From assembly GCA_900199555.1 (NCBI GenBank), contig FZQZ01000004.1:62001-126000 (forward strand): a DNA stretch of 64,000 nucleotides, read 5' to 3'. Of this stretch, positions 43,071 to 51,669 are shown piece after piece. The stretch comes from Prevotellaceae bacterium MN60 (GTDB taxonomy: Bacteria; Bacteroidota; Bacteroidia; Bacteroidales; Bacteroidaceae). The translations under genes and the position numbers were made by a program. Numbering within the stretch: the stretch's first letter is position 1; each line of letters opens with the position of its first letter. The notes beneath the pieces are model-generated. The model saw nothing but the letters and a program-made list of their open reading frames with translations. It did no database searches and was not told the origin of the DNA.

Positions 43071-44570
43071 ATGAAACACTATGTTCTAACAATAATGATG
43101 TTGCTATGCGCTGTAATGGGCGTAAAGGCAGAGGTTGATCCAAACTTCTATATTTATATCTGTTTCGGTCAGTCAAATATGGAAGGTAATGCAGATTGGG
43201 AACCTCAGGATGTAGGAAATGTTGATCCACGTTTCCAGATGTTGGCAACATGTAACTTTAATAGCCCTAAGCGCACTTTAGGTAATTGGTATAAGGCTGA
43301 ATGTCCTATCGTCAGTCCTGTAGGTAAGCTTGGTCCTACTGACTATTTCGGTCGTACAATGGTAAAGGCTCTCCCTGATAAGAAGGTTGGCGTCATTGCC
43401 GTTGCTATGGGTGGTAGCCCTATCGAAATGTTTGATAAGGATAAGTATCAGCAGAAGTATCAGGATAACTATAACGAGTGGTGGGCTCAGATTGCCAGAA
43501 ACTACTATGGTGAGAATCCTTATGGACGTATCATAGAGATGGCGAAGAAAGCTCAGGAAGTGGGTGTCATCAAGGGAATCTTGCTGCATCAAGGCTGCTC
43601 AAATTGTGGTGACCCCAACTGGCCCAATATGGTGAAGAAGATTTATAATGATATGCTAACAGACCTCGATCTGCAAGCTGCAAATGTTCCACTGCTTGTT
43701 GGAGAGGTCGAATATAAGGGCGATGCTCCACAAAGTGGTGGTTGTGAAAGTCATAATACACAAGTGGACCGTATTCCTGAAGTGATTCCTACTGGTCATG
43801 TGGTATCAGCTAAGAATCTTCCTGGAAATGGTAAAGATCCTTGGCACTTCTCTGCTCAAGGGTATCGTATTTTAGGACAGCGTTATGCCAAGGTGGCTCT
43901 GAATTTGATGGGTGTTGATATAAAGATTGATAAGCCTGAGATTCCTGCAAAGTATTGGACAATTGATGAACGTTTAAATTCTGTGTCAAGTTTGGCAGGA
44001 AAGTCCTTCGCTATTGTGGATGAAACTACTCAGAAAGCCTTCTATTGTGAATGGGGCCAAGAACTTGCTAGTGATTATTTCCCAATAGCATTTAATGTGT
44101 ACAACGAGGCTTATCTCTTTAAACTTTATAGAACAACAGGTGGACGTCGTTTGCGTCTTATTACTCCTGATGGTGTGGATTATCAAATGTCTGGTGGTGT
44201 GGGCTATCTGAATTCCGAAGCAGTTGATGGAACCCGCTGTTTAGTTCATGGTGTAACAAATCAGAATGGTTATGCTATTCCTAAAGGTGCAGTGTGGGAT
44301 CTTCAATTCGTTGATGGCAAAGGATGGGCTATAAAGAATGTTGGAACTGGTAAGTATTTAAAAGATGCTACGTCGCCAGCGAAATATGACGAACCTACCT
44401 ACTTCACCTTCTGTACACTGAAGGAGACCGCAACTGGTATTGAAGATGTTCGTCGTCATCAGACAACGTCAGATACTAATGTCTATACCCTTGATGGACG
44501 TAGGGTAAATCCTGAGAATCTGCGTCCTGGCCTATATATAAAGGGCGGAAAGAAAGTCTTGATTAAGTAA
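43071..44570 (+). CDS. CE6 acetylxylan esterase with C-terminal beta domain and sorting tail
   Basis: 499 residues from the ATG at 43071, preceded by an A-rich leader; an ATG four codons earlier (43059) is equally in frame. Signal peptide MKHYVLTIMMLLCAVMGVKA. The SGNH/CE6 core has [12 protein letters not shown] (nucleophile Ser), GPTDYFGRTM, VGVIAVAMGGSPIEMF, HQGCSNCGDPNW, and the Asp-His pair in KDPWHFSAQGYR. After about residue 295 comes a beta-rich region (AYLFKLYRTTGGRRLRLITPDG, AIKNVGTGKYL) resembling a ricin-like lectin fold. The tail VYTLDGRRVNPENLRPGLYI matches the other presumptive type IX secretion tails. It deacetylates xylan, probably with the GH10 encoded 16 bases upstream. Confidence 0.9.
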   Translation: MKHYVLTIMMLLCAVMGVKAEVDPNFYIYICFGQSNMEGNADWEPQDVGNVDPRFQMLATCNFNSPKRTLGNWYKAECPIVSPVGKLGPTDYFGRTMVKALPDKKVGVIAVAMGGSPIEMFDKDKYQQKYQDNYNEWWAQIARNYYGENPYGRIIEMAKKAQEVGVIKGILLHQGCSNCGDPNWPNMVKKIYNDMLTDLDLQAANVPLLVGEVEYKGDAPQSGGCESHNTQVDRIPEVIPTGHVVSAKNLPGNGKDPWHFSAQGYRILGQRYAKVALNLMGVDIKIDKPEIPAKYWTIDERLNSVSSLAGKSFAIVDETTQKAFYCEWGQELASDYFPIAFNVYNEAYLFKLYRTTGGRRLRLITPDGVDYQMSGGVGYLNSEAVDGTRCLVHGVTNQNGYAIPKGAVWDLQFVDGKGWAIKNVGTGKYLKDATSPAKYDEPTYFTFCTLKETATGIEDVRRHQTTSDTNVYTLDGRRVNPENLRPGLYIKGGKKVLIK

Positions 44571-44590
44571 GATGAATATATGATGCATAG

Positions 44591-44619
44591 AAAGTGTGGG
44601 CTACGGCTCACACTTTTTT
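44591..44619 (+). terminator. Rho-independent terminator after CE6
   Basis: AAAGTGTGGGC (44591-44601) pairs with GCTCACACTTT (44606-44616) around a TACG tetraloop with one G-U pair, running into TTTTTT. Confidence 0.88.
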
Positions 44620-44621
44620 AT

Positions 44622-44658
44622 GGATATATGTTACATTTTATGTGGATTTATGTTACAT
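44622..44658 (+). promoter_or_regulatory. Direct repeat GGATnTATGTTACAT upstream of the promoter; possible activator binding site
   Basis: GGATATATGTTACAT (44622-44636) and GGATTTATGTTACAT (44644-44658) are 14/15 identical and start 22 bases apart, about two helical turns, immediately upstream of the -33 element. This placement is typical of an activator site. The ATGTTACA core is shared with the 27891-27951 boxes. Confidence 0.55.
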
Positions 44659-44664
44659 AATGAA

Positions 44665-44695
44665 TTGGATATAAAAGTGTTTTTTTGTACCTTTG
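44665..44695 (+). promoter_or_regulatory. Promoter TTG-N20-TACCTTTG for the CE1/GH10/GH3/esterase unit
   Basis: A -33 TTG (44665-44667) and a -7 TACCTTTG (44688-44695) with 20-base spacing match the Bacteroidota housekeeping consensus. The leader would be about 40 bases. Confidence 0.75.
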
Positions 44696-44742
44696 CAGAT
44701 GGAAATATGAAAAACCATACTAACTAACCCGATTAACAGGAT

Positions 44743-46713
44743 ATGAAAAAACTATTTTTATTCTTTTCCGCTGCAGTAGCTTCCGCTATGACGGCTACCG
44801 CACAACCTCGTACCCATGCTGATGGTACGGTAACCTTTCAGTACAAAAATGATTCTGCCAAAACAGTGATGGTCGATGTGCAGTTTGCTGGACGCCACGA
44901 AATGAAGCGTGGCGCAGATGGATTGTGGACAGTAACGCTTGGCCCAGCCGCTCCAGACATGTACCCTTACTGCTTTATTGTTGACGGAATCAGTGTAATG
45001 GACCCTGAAAATCCACAGTATTTCCCTAACGAGGGCTTTAAGAATAGCCTATTGGAGATAAAGAGTGCCAAGGAAAAACTACCACACGATATTTGTGATG
45101 TTCCTCATGGTCGTGTGGAGTATGTGAATTATTACTCAAAATCTCTAGGCGCCACCAATCACGCTATTGTTTGCTTGCCTCCCAACTATATGAGAGATAT
45201 GCAGAAGAAGTATCCAGTGTTCTATCTGATTAGTGGAACAACTGATACAGAAGAAGTGTATTACAAAGTTGGCCGTGTGAATTATATCCTTGACAACTTG
45301 ATAGCTGAGGGCAAGGCCAAAGAGATGATAATCGTTCTGCCATATGGCAATCCAACAAAACTGCTTGCGGGCAAACCTCTTGCTGGACAACCACAAACTC
45401 GCTTTGGTGGCGACCCCTTTAGTCGTGATCTCATAGAGGACTTGATGCCTTATGTTGAACAAAACTATCGTACCAAGAATGATCGAGACAGCCGTGCCAT
45501 CGGTGGATTCTCTCGTGGCGGTAATCAAGCTTTGTTTAATGGCTTGTCAAATCTTGATAAGTTCTCTTATCTCTGTAGTTATAGTTCATTTACCTCTACA
45601 GATATTCCTCAGGTTTATGATAATGCTACTGATACCAACAAAAAGATTCATCTATTCTGGTTAGGTGTTGGTACTGATGACTTCCTCTATGGCAATGCCC
45701 GTGACTATATGGCTTTCCTTGACCAAAAAGGCATCCGCTCTGTTAAGGAGTTTACCAACGATAAGTTTGGTCATACATGGATGAATGCAAAATATTTCCT
45801 CAGCAAGACGCTACCTTTGCTTTTCAACAAAAAAGCCGCTGAGGCAGCCATGAAAGAAGGCAAACCCGCACCAGAAGCTACAGGTAAGGAGCAGCAGTTT
45901 ACTGCAGGAGTGATGGCTCGTCTCTTCCCACGTCCAATTATCTCACCTGAGTATACCGAACAAGGAACGATTTTCCGTTTTAAGGCTCCCGAAGCCAAGA
46001 AGGTAGAACTGGCTTGTGAAATCATACCAGAACCCATCGCTATGGAACGTGATTCTGATGGCGTTTGGAGTACAACCCTCACCGACATGATGTTCGAAAC
46101 CTTCGAATACTGTTTTGTCGTTGATGGTACTCGCGTTGCTGATCCTAGCAACATGTATCTCTCTCCCAACCAGGGATTTAAGTTTAGTATTGCTGATAAT
46201 CCTCATTCTCCCTTCAATTTCGCCTCACAAGGTGATATTGCTCATGGCCGTGTGGCTTATGACCTCGAAAGAAATGAAGCGTGGTACACTTCAGCAATGA
46301 AACAGGGTATGATGATGATGCCTGTCTTTATACAGCTGATTCCAGGCGAAGGCGATACCATGGAGAGCTGGTTTAAGACTGGTGGCGCAGATGCTATCGT
46401 TGACCGTTTGGTCGCTGATGGTAAAACCAAGCCATGTATCCTTACAACCAGTTCGTTAGATTTTATGCAAGGTCAAGGACAAGGAATGGGACAAATGCCA
46501 GGATTTAGAGTACGTACATTGCGTGCTGACGACTATCCAACATGGAGCCAGCGTCGTCGTGCCCTCGTAAAACTGCTGCTTGCTATCGGTAAGGAACCTG
46601 CTCCCCAGATGCCTGCCTTTGGTGGTGGCTTCGGAGGCGGCTTCGGCGGCGGCTTCGGCGGCGGTGGCAACTTCGGCGGAGGTGGTTTCGGAGGCGGATT
46701 CCCTGCGAACTAA
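44743..46713 (+). CDS. CE1 esterase with a second, degenerate CE1-like half and a Gly/Phe-rich tail
   Basis: 656 residues; signal peptide MKKLFLFFSAAVASAMTATA. First half: a CBM48-like domain (about 22-115, MYPYCFIVDG) and a CE1 alpha/beta-hydrolase (about 125-365) with YPVFYLISGTTDTEEVYY, Ser257 in GGFSRGG and His344 in FGHTW. Second half (about 385-625): another CBM48-like domain (FEYCFVVDGTRVADPS), then VFIQLIPGEGDTMESWF and ILTTSSLDF, which follow the CE1 pattern, but no G-x-S-x-G and no catalytic His before the domain breaks off. The last about 30 residues are nearly all Gly and Phe (GGGFGGGFGGG). The first half is probably active on ferulate or acetate; the second may only bind. First gene of a four-gene unit. 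Confidence 0.87.
   Translation: MKKLFLFFSAAVASAMTATAQPRTHADGTVTFQYKNDSAKTVMVDVQFAGRHEMKRGADGLWTVTLGPAAPDMYPYCFIVDGISVMDPENPQYFPNEGFKNSLLEIKSAKEKLPHDICDVPHGRVEYVNYYSKSLGATNHAIVCLPPNYMRDMQKKYPVFYLISGTTDTEEVYYKVGRVNYILDNLIAEGKAKEMIIVLPYGNPTKLLAGKPLAGQPQTRFGGDPFSRDLIEDLMPYVEQNYRTKNDRDSRAIGGFSRGGNQALFNGLSNLDKFSYLCSYSSFTSTDIPQVYDNATDTNKKIHLFWLGVGTDDFLYGNARDYMAFLDQKGIRSVKEFTNDKFGHTWMNAKYFLSKTLPLLFNKKAAEAAMKEGKPAPEATGKEQQFTAGVMARLFPRPIISPEYTEQGTIFRFKAPEAKKVELACEIIPEPIAMERDSDGVWSTTLTDMMFETFEYCFVVDGTRVADPSNMYLSPNQGFKFSIADNPHSPFNFASQGDIAHGRVAYDLERNEAWYTSAMKQGMMMMPVFIQLIPGEGDTMESWFKTGGADAIVDRLVADGKTKPCILTTSSLDFMQGQGQGMGQMPGFRVRTLRADDYPTWSQRRRALVKLLLAIGKEPAPQMPAFGGGFGGGFGGGFGGGGNFGGGGFGGGFPAN
46621..46701 (+). 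repeat. GGCTTCGGAGGC-type short tandem repeat encoding the Gly/Phe tail
   Basis: Repeats of about 12 bases (ggcttcggcggc and variants) encode (GGGF)n at the C-terminus of the CE1 protein. It is the most GC-rich stretch of the window and prone to slippage. Confidence 0.8.
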
Positions 46714-46737
46714 TAAAAGAAAAAGATATATTTAAAC

Positions 46738-49284
46738 ATGAGAAATTTAACACAAATCAAATTACAGACATCTATTAAAAACAAATTTCTTATTGCTGGA
46801 GCTGCGCTGGCACTTTTGTGCCAGCCTGCTTTGGCTGAAGAGCGTACCATTGATATTAGTGGTAACAATACTGATAAGTCTTACGTAACTTATGGTACGG
46901 CAATCTCCATTCCCGCTGGCGACATTGTCAATGTGAAGATGGCACGTTATTGCTATTTTAGCTCTACTATTACAGGAAGTGGACAACTTAACATATATGG
47001 TGGTGGAGAGCGCTGTTACCTAGGTGCTGATAAGAAAACATGGTCTAATTGGACAAATTTTACAGGTGATATTCATATATTTCCGTTTAGTGAGAACTCT
47101 ACTAGTGCAGGTGCATATGGTGTTGTTTTGGCAAACGGAAAGTCGTTTTCACCAGAGAATATCGACTATTCCAAAATGAATACCACTATGCACAATAATC
47201 GTGTTACATTGTACGATGGAGCAACTATGACTTGTGAGTCTTCTGGTGCTGCTGGCTTTCGCATTGGAGAGCTTCGAACAGAAGTAGGTTCTATGCTGCA
47301 AGGATATTACAAGAAATCAAAAGCTGCCTACTACTTATTGGGATTCTTAAATACTGATGCTACGCTAGCAGGTACAATAGCTCCATGTAGTTATGATGAT
47401 AACACTCTATTAGGTATCATCAAAGAGGGTACAGGTACTTATCGCATCACTGGTAATAATAACTATCTAAGTGGTGCACTTCGTATCCTAGATGGTAAGG
47501 TCCTTGTGATGAACAATCGTAGTGAGGCTGAGGCAAATGGCTTACGTGGCGCCTTGGGTGCAAAGCCTAATGCTAATGATGCTATTGCCTACGTGTTCTC
47601 AAAGGGTGTACTTGGTGGAACTGGTAGTATTGGTGGTTCTGTGGACAACTATGGAACAATAGAACCTGGTGCCGATGGTATTGGTTTACTAACACTGAAG
47701 AATTATGCAGCAGAAAAGGATGCGAACCTGACTGTTCATCCTTCGTCTCGTCTGCATTTTAAGATTGCTAGTGCTAGCAACTATGACAAATTGATGGTTG
47801 CTGGTGCAGTGCAATATTCTAACTCGTTGGAAGATTTTTCTACCAGCGATAAGATGCCTTATATTGATCTTACTATAGAGCAAACAGCTAATATTGCTAT
47901 CGGTACTGAGTTCCGTGTGCTGACAACTAATAGTAAGGCAACTGCTGATTGGCATTTCGATGTACGTGCCAATAAGTATACATGGGTGGTAGAGGAACGT
48001 GAAGAGAATGGTCAGATAGTTTTCGTGGTTCGTTTAGAATCTTATAATGACATGGAGATTGCAGACGATCCCGATGAGGATGACGATGCAGACGATCCCA
48101 TCTATACCATGGGCGCTTTCTATGATGATGGTATCAGTGATACTTCAGACAAAAATACTCTCAAGTACTATGCTGCTAAGAACAATAAAAATATCGGAGT
48201 GGCACTATGTACTTATAAAGGTCTTGATAGTGACCGCCAAGAAGCTGCTAGACAGTTTAACCTGATGGTATGTGAGAACGAAATGAAGTTTGAGAGTTTG
48301 CAGCCTTCAAAGAATTCTTTCAGTTTTGGCAATGCCGATAACCTTGTGAGCTTAGCCCAACAGAATAATATGGATATTCGTGGCCATTGTTTGGTATGGC
48401 ATTCACAGGTTTCTAGTTGGGTTTCTTCTGATGGCAAGAAAAATGATAAAGGTTGGACGCGTGATCAGGCACTGGAGATTATGAAAAATCACATCACGAA
48501 AGTGATGACACATTATAAGGGAAAAGTACGCGAATGGGATGTTGTCAACGAATGTCTTGATGACGACCAGACTACTGTACGTACAGATCCCAATAGCTAT
48601 GATTTGCGTAAACAAAGCGTATGGCAGTTGGCAATTGGTGATGACTATATCGACTCTGCCTTTGTCTATGCTCATCGTGCCGATCCAGATGCAATACTAT
48701 ATCTTAACGACTATGGTGTAGAATTGCAAGGCAAGGCAAAGTCGTTAGCCTTCTATAACTTGGCTGTAAGTCTGAAAGAAAAGGGTATCCCCATCCATGG
48801 CGTAGGTTTACAATGTCACTTCTCTGTTGGTGAGCTTGACGGTGTCAAACTGAATCGTACTATCAAACGCTTTGCAGAGGCTGGCCTGAAGTGTATCATC
48901 ACAGAGCTGGATATGGGTATTCCCTCAACTTCTTCTGCAAATCTGGAAGAACAGGCACGTCTGTATCGTCTTATCACCGATATCGTATTGAACAACGATA
49001 ATTGTCCAAGTATGGTTATCTGGGGTGTTAAGGATAACGATAGTTGGCGCACCTCTTCTAATCCGTTGCTTTATGACTCTGGAATGGGTAAGAAACCCGC
49101 TTGGTATGGTGTCCGTTCTGCTTTGCGTCATCGTACACTTTCTTCTACGGGTATTAATCCTGAAAGTTGCAATAACATTACAATGGACGAAACAATATAC
49201 GACCTTCTTGGACGTCGCGTTAAAAAATCTAGCCTGCGCCCAGGTCTATATATACAGGGAGGTAAAAAGGTAGTCATCAAGTAG
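46738..49284 (+). CDS. GH10 endo-xylanase with a large N-terminal beta-helix domain and C-terminal sorting tail
   Basis: 848 residues. A long N-region precedes the signal core (KFLIAGAALALLCQPALA, cleavage near residue 35). Residues about 36-430 form a repetitive beta region with autotransporter-like or pectin-lyase-like features: GSGQLNIYGGG, TFTGD, IIKEGTGTYRITGNNNYLSG, KGVLGGTGSIGGSVDNYG, IEPGADGIGLLTL. An acidic linker (DDPDEDDDADDP, about 440-455) leads to a complete GH10 domain (about 465-815): ENEMKFESLQP, HCLVWHSQ, Glu605 in WDVVNE, LYLNDYG, Glu723 in ITELDMG, WGVKDNDSW. The tail YDLLGRRVKKSSLRPGLYI resembles a type IX signal. A beta-helix fused to GH10 is unusual; it could bind xylan or act as a stalk. 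Confidence 0.88.
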   Translation: MRNLTQIKLQTSIKNKFLIAGAALALLCQPALAEERTIDISGNNTDKSYVTYGTAISIPAGDIVNVKMARYCYFSSTITGSGQLNIYGGGERCYLGADKKTWSNWTNFTGDIHIFPFSENSTSAGAYGVVLANGKSFSPENIDYSKMNTTMHNNRVTLYDGATMTCESSGAAGFRIGELRTEVGSMLQGYYKKSKAAYYLLGFLNTDATLAGTIAPCSYDDNTLLGIIKEGTGTYRITGNNNYLSGALRILDGKVLVMNNRSEAEANGLRGALGAKPNANDAIAYVFSKGVLGGTGSIGGSVDNYGTIEPGADGIGLLTLKNYAAEKDANLTVHPSSRLHFKIASASNYDKLMVAGAVQYSNSLEDFSTSDKMPYIDLTIEQTANIAIGTEFRVLTTNSKATADWHFDVRANKYTWVVEEREENGQIVFVVRLESYNDMEIADDPDEDDDADDPIYTMGAFYDDGISDTSDKNTLKYYAAKNNKNIGVALCTYKGLDSDRQEAARQFNLMVCENEMKFESLQPSKNSFSFGNADNLVSLAQQNNMDIRGHCLVWHSQVSSWVSSDGKKNDKGWTRDQALEIMKNHITKVMTHYKGKVREWDVVNECLDDDQTTVRTDPNSYDLRKQSVWQLAIGDDYIDSAFVYAHRADPDAILYLNDYGVELQGKAKSLAFYNLAVSLKEKGIPIHGVGLQCHFSVGELDGVKLNRTIKRFAEAGLKCIITELDMGIPSTSSANLEEQARLYRLITDIVLNNDNCPSMVIWGVKDNDSWRTSSNPLLYDSGMGKKPAWYGVRSALRHRTLSSTGINPESCNNITMDETIYDLLGRRVKKSSLRPGLYIQGGKKVVIK

Positions 49285-49292
49285 AATAAAAT

Positions 49293-51635
49293 ATGAAAGG
49301 ATTTATCATGATGTGCATGAGCGCACTATTGGCCGGATGTACGGCAACAGATCTTGAACCAGAGGTTGATCAATTATATCAGCGAATGTCTCAGGAAGAG
49401 CGCATCGCTCAGTTGAAGAGCATGTATATGGATGACCTCTTCGATGAAAAAGGCGAATTGGATACTGCTAAGTGTCGACAGCTGATACCTAATGGTATAG
49501 GTCATTTCTCGCAATATGCTAGTCAAAAGCCACGCAATCCAAATGAACTGCGTGATAAAGTAGCTGCGATTCAGGAGTGGTTGATGAATAACACCCCTAA
49601 TGGTATCCCAGCACTCTTCCATGAGGAGGTTTTGTCAGGTATTAATACAAAAGGTGCCACTATCTACCCACAACAGATTGGTCAGGCTTGTTCATTCAAC
49701 CCAGAATTGGCAGAAGTCAAGACTCGCCAGACTAGTACACAGATGCGTAAGATGGGTGGTATATTGTCACTCTCTCCTATGGTTGACGTATGTCGTACTC
49801 CCTCGTTCAATCGTTTGGAAGAGTCGTATGGTGAGGATGCTTACTTATCAGCTGTGATGGGTACAGCCTTTGTTCAAGGTTTGCAGCAAGGCGACTTGAA
49901 GAAGGGTGTAGGAGCTTGTTCAAAACATTATCTTGGCTATGGCGGTGGAGGTGATGCTGATGAAAAAGAGCTGATGGAAGAAATCCTTTTACCTCATGAG
50001 ACAATGATACGATTGGCAGGAAGCAAGGCTGTGATGCCTGGTTATCATGCTATGGCAGGTAATAAGTTGACCTGTGTGGCTGATAGCACCATCTTAAATG
50101 ATATTCTGCGTGGCTATCTCGGTTTTGATGGTATGGTGGTTAGTGACTATACCGCTATCGACCAGTTACCCGAATTGCCCGATGAAGTTCATAAGGCTGT
50201 AGCAGCTATCAATGGTGGTAACGATGTCGATTTCCCCTTTGGTGCTAACTATCAACACCTGCAGGAGGCTATTGACCAAGGACTGGTAAAGCCTGAGGCT
50301 TTTGAACGAGCAGTAAAAGATGTATTGCGCTATAAGTTCCGCGCAGGTCTTTTTGATAAGAAACCTTACTTGTATAGTACAGAGGATATTAAGCTCGATA
50401 CCCCCGATGAACGAAAGACGGCTTACGATATTGCTACACAGTCTATCGTGTTGCTAAAGAATGATAGCATTCTTCCTTTGTCAGCCGATTCGTGCTTAAA
50501 TATTCTGGTGACAGGTCCTAATGCCAATTCTATGTGGGCGATGTGTGGTGACTACTCTTTCCCTGCAATGACCTATTTCTGGAAAAAGGTAGAGAAAGAC
50601 CTCGACCATCCTCATGTTATCACACTCTTAGAAGGAATGCAAAACCATCGTCTTGATAGCATGACTATTCAGTATTCACGTGGTTGCGACTGGACTGAAG
50701 AGATTGAGACAAAGTTCTCGCATGTGGGCGACAAGCGTTCGTGGGAGTATCCTCTTCTGCATCGTAAGGTGGATTCTGGCGAGAAGGCCGACAAGGCTGA
50801 AGCATTGGCTATGGCCGATTCTGCTGATGTTATCATTGCAGCTATGGGTGAGAATGTAATGCTCTGTGGTGAGAACCGCGATCGTCAGGGATTGCGCTTG
50901 CCTGGTAAGCAGGAAGAATATGTTGAGGCTTTGCTGGCAACAGGCAAACCCGTTATCTTGGTACTGTTTGGAGGCCGTGCACAGGTGATTGGTGACTTGG
51001 CAGAGCGTTGTGCTGCTGTTATTCAGGCATGGTATCCTGGTGAGGAAGGTGGTCATGCTGTTGCTGATATCCTCTATGGTAAGGTATCTCCTTCTGCAAA
51101 GCTCTCTGTAAGTTATCCCAAACAAGAGATTTACGAGCCTATCTGCTATAATAATTCGATAGAGCAAGATGAACGTGTACAATGGCCCTTCGGCTATGGC
51201 TTGAGCTATACAACCTTTGAGTATAAGCACATGTTGATGGATTTGTCTACCTCAACCTCTTCTAATTATGTCGACCTTTCTTTTGAGATTAAGAATACTG
51301 GTAAGGTTGCTGCAGACGAGATTGCACAGATTTATCTATCACCAAAGACCGATGACCAGCCGATACGCCCAATCCAGTTGCAAGGCTTTGCTCGTGTATC
51401 TCTCCAACCTGGTGAGACTAAAGCTGTCAAGGTAAAACTCTATACCGAGCAGTTTGGTTATTATAGTCGTCAGGGTAAGCAGCGTCAGTGGAATATTCAA
51501 CCTGGAACCTATGTGGTGAAGATTGGCGCTTCCTCAACTGACATCCGTATGGAACAAGAGATAGTATTGAAGGGACAGCCTGTCAGCAAACCTTTGCGTG
51601 AACACTATTTCTCACAGGTCGAGATACATGACTAA
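49293..51635 (+). CDS. GH3 beta-glycosidase (probable beta-xylosidase), lipoprotein
   Basis: 780 residues. The lipoprotein signal ends LLAGC (Cys16), followed by TATDLEPEVD, so it is membrane anchored and possibly surface exposed, unlike the other GH3 here. The two-domain GH3 core includes FHEEVLSGINTKGATIYPQ, LSPMVDVCRTPSFNRLEESYGED, KHYLGYGGGGDADEKEL, nucleophile Asp285 in VVSDYTAI, and GENRDRQGLRLPGKQEE in the second domain. A fibronectin-III-like domain (about 650-740) completes it; there is no PA14 insert. Likely xylosidase by context; glucosidase activity cannot be excluded from sequence. It lies 8 bases after the beta-helix-GH10 gene. Confidence 0.92.
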   Translation: MKGFIMMCMSALLAGCTATDLEPEVDQLYQRMSQEERIAQLKSMYMDDLFDEKGELDTAKCRQLIPNGIGHFSQYASQKPRNPNELRDKVAAIQEWLMNNTPNGIPALFHEEVLSGINTKGATIYPQQIGQACSFNPELAEVKTRQTSTQMRKMGGILSLSPMVDVCRTPSFNRLEESYGEDAYLSAVMGTAFVQGLQQGDLKKGVGACSKHYLGYGGGGDADEKELMEEILLPHETMIRLAGSKAVMPGYHAMAGNKLTCVADSTILNDILRGYLGFDGMVVSDYTAIDQLPELPDEVHKAVAAINGGNDVDFPFGANYQHLQEAIDQGLVKPEAFERAVKDVLRYKFRAGLFDKKPYLYSTEDIKLDTPDERKTAYDIATQSIVLLKNDSILPLSADSCLNILVTGPNANSMWAMCGDYSFPAMTYFWKKVEKDLDHPHVITLLEGMQNHRLDSMTIQYSRGCDWTEEIETKFSHVGDKRSWEYPLLHRKVDSGEKADKAEALAMADSADVIIAAMGENVMLCGENRDRQGLRLPGKQEEYVEALLATGKPVILVLFGGRAQVIGDLAERCAAVIQAWYPGEEGGHAVADILYGKVSPSAKLSVSYPKQEIYEPICYNNSIEQDERVQWPFGYGLSYTTFEYKHMLMDLSTSTSSNYVDLSFEIKNTGKVAADEIAQIYLSPKTDDQPIRPIQLQGFARVSLQPGETKAVKVKLYTEQFGYYSRQGKQRQWNIQPGTYVVKIGASSTDIRMEQEIVLKGQPVSKPLREHYFSQVEIHD

Positions 51636-51669
51636 GAAGAAAAACTATTAATTTCATAACAAAATAGAC

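Noticed and set aside
46621-46701. CRISPR-like or mobile repeat
   Set aside because: The repeats are in-frame coding triplets for Gly and Phe with no spacers.
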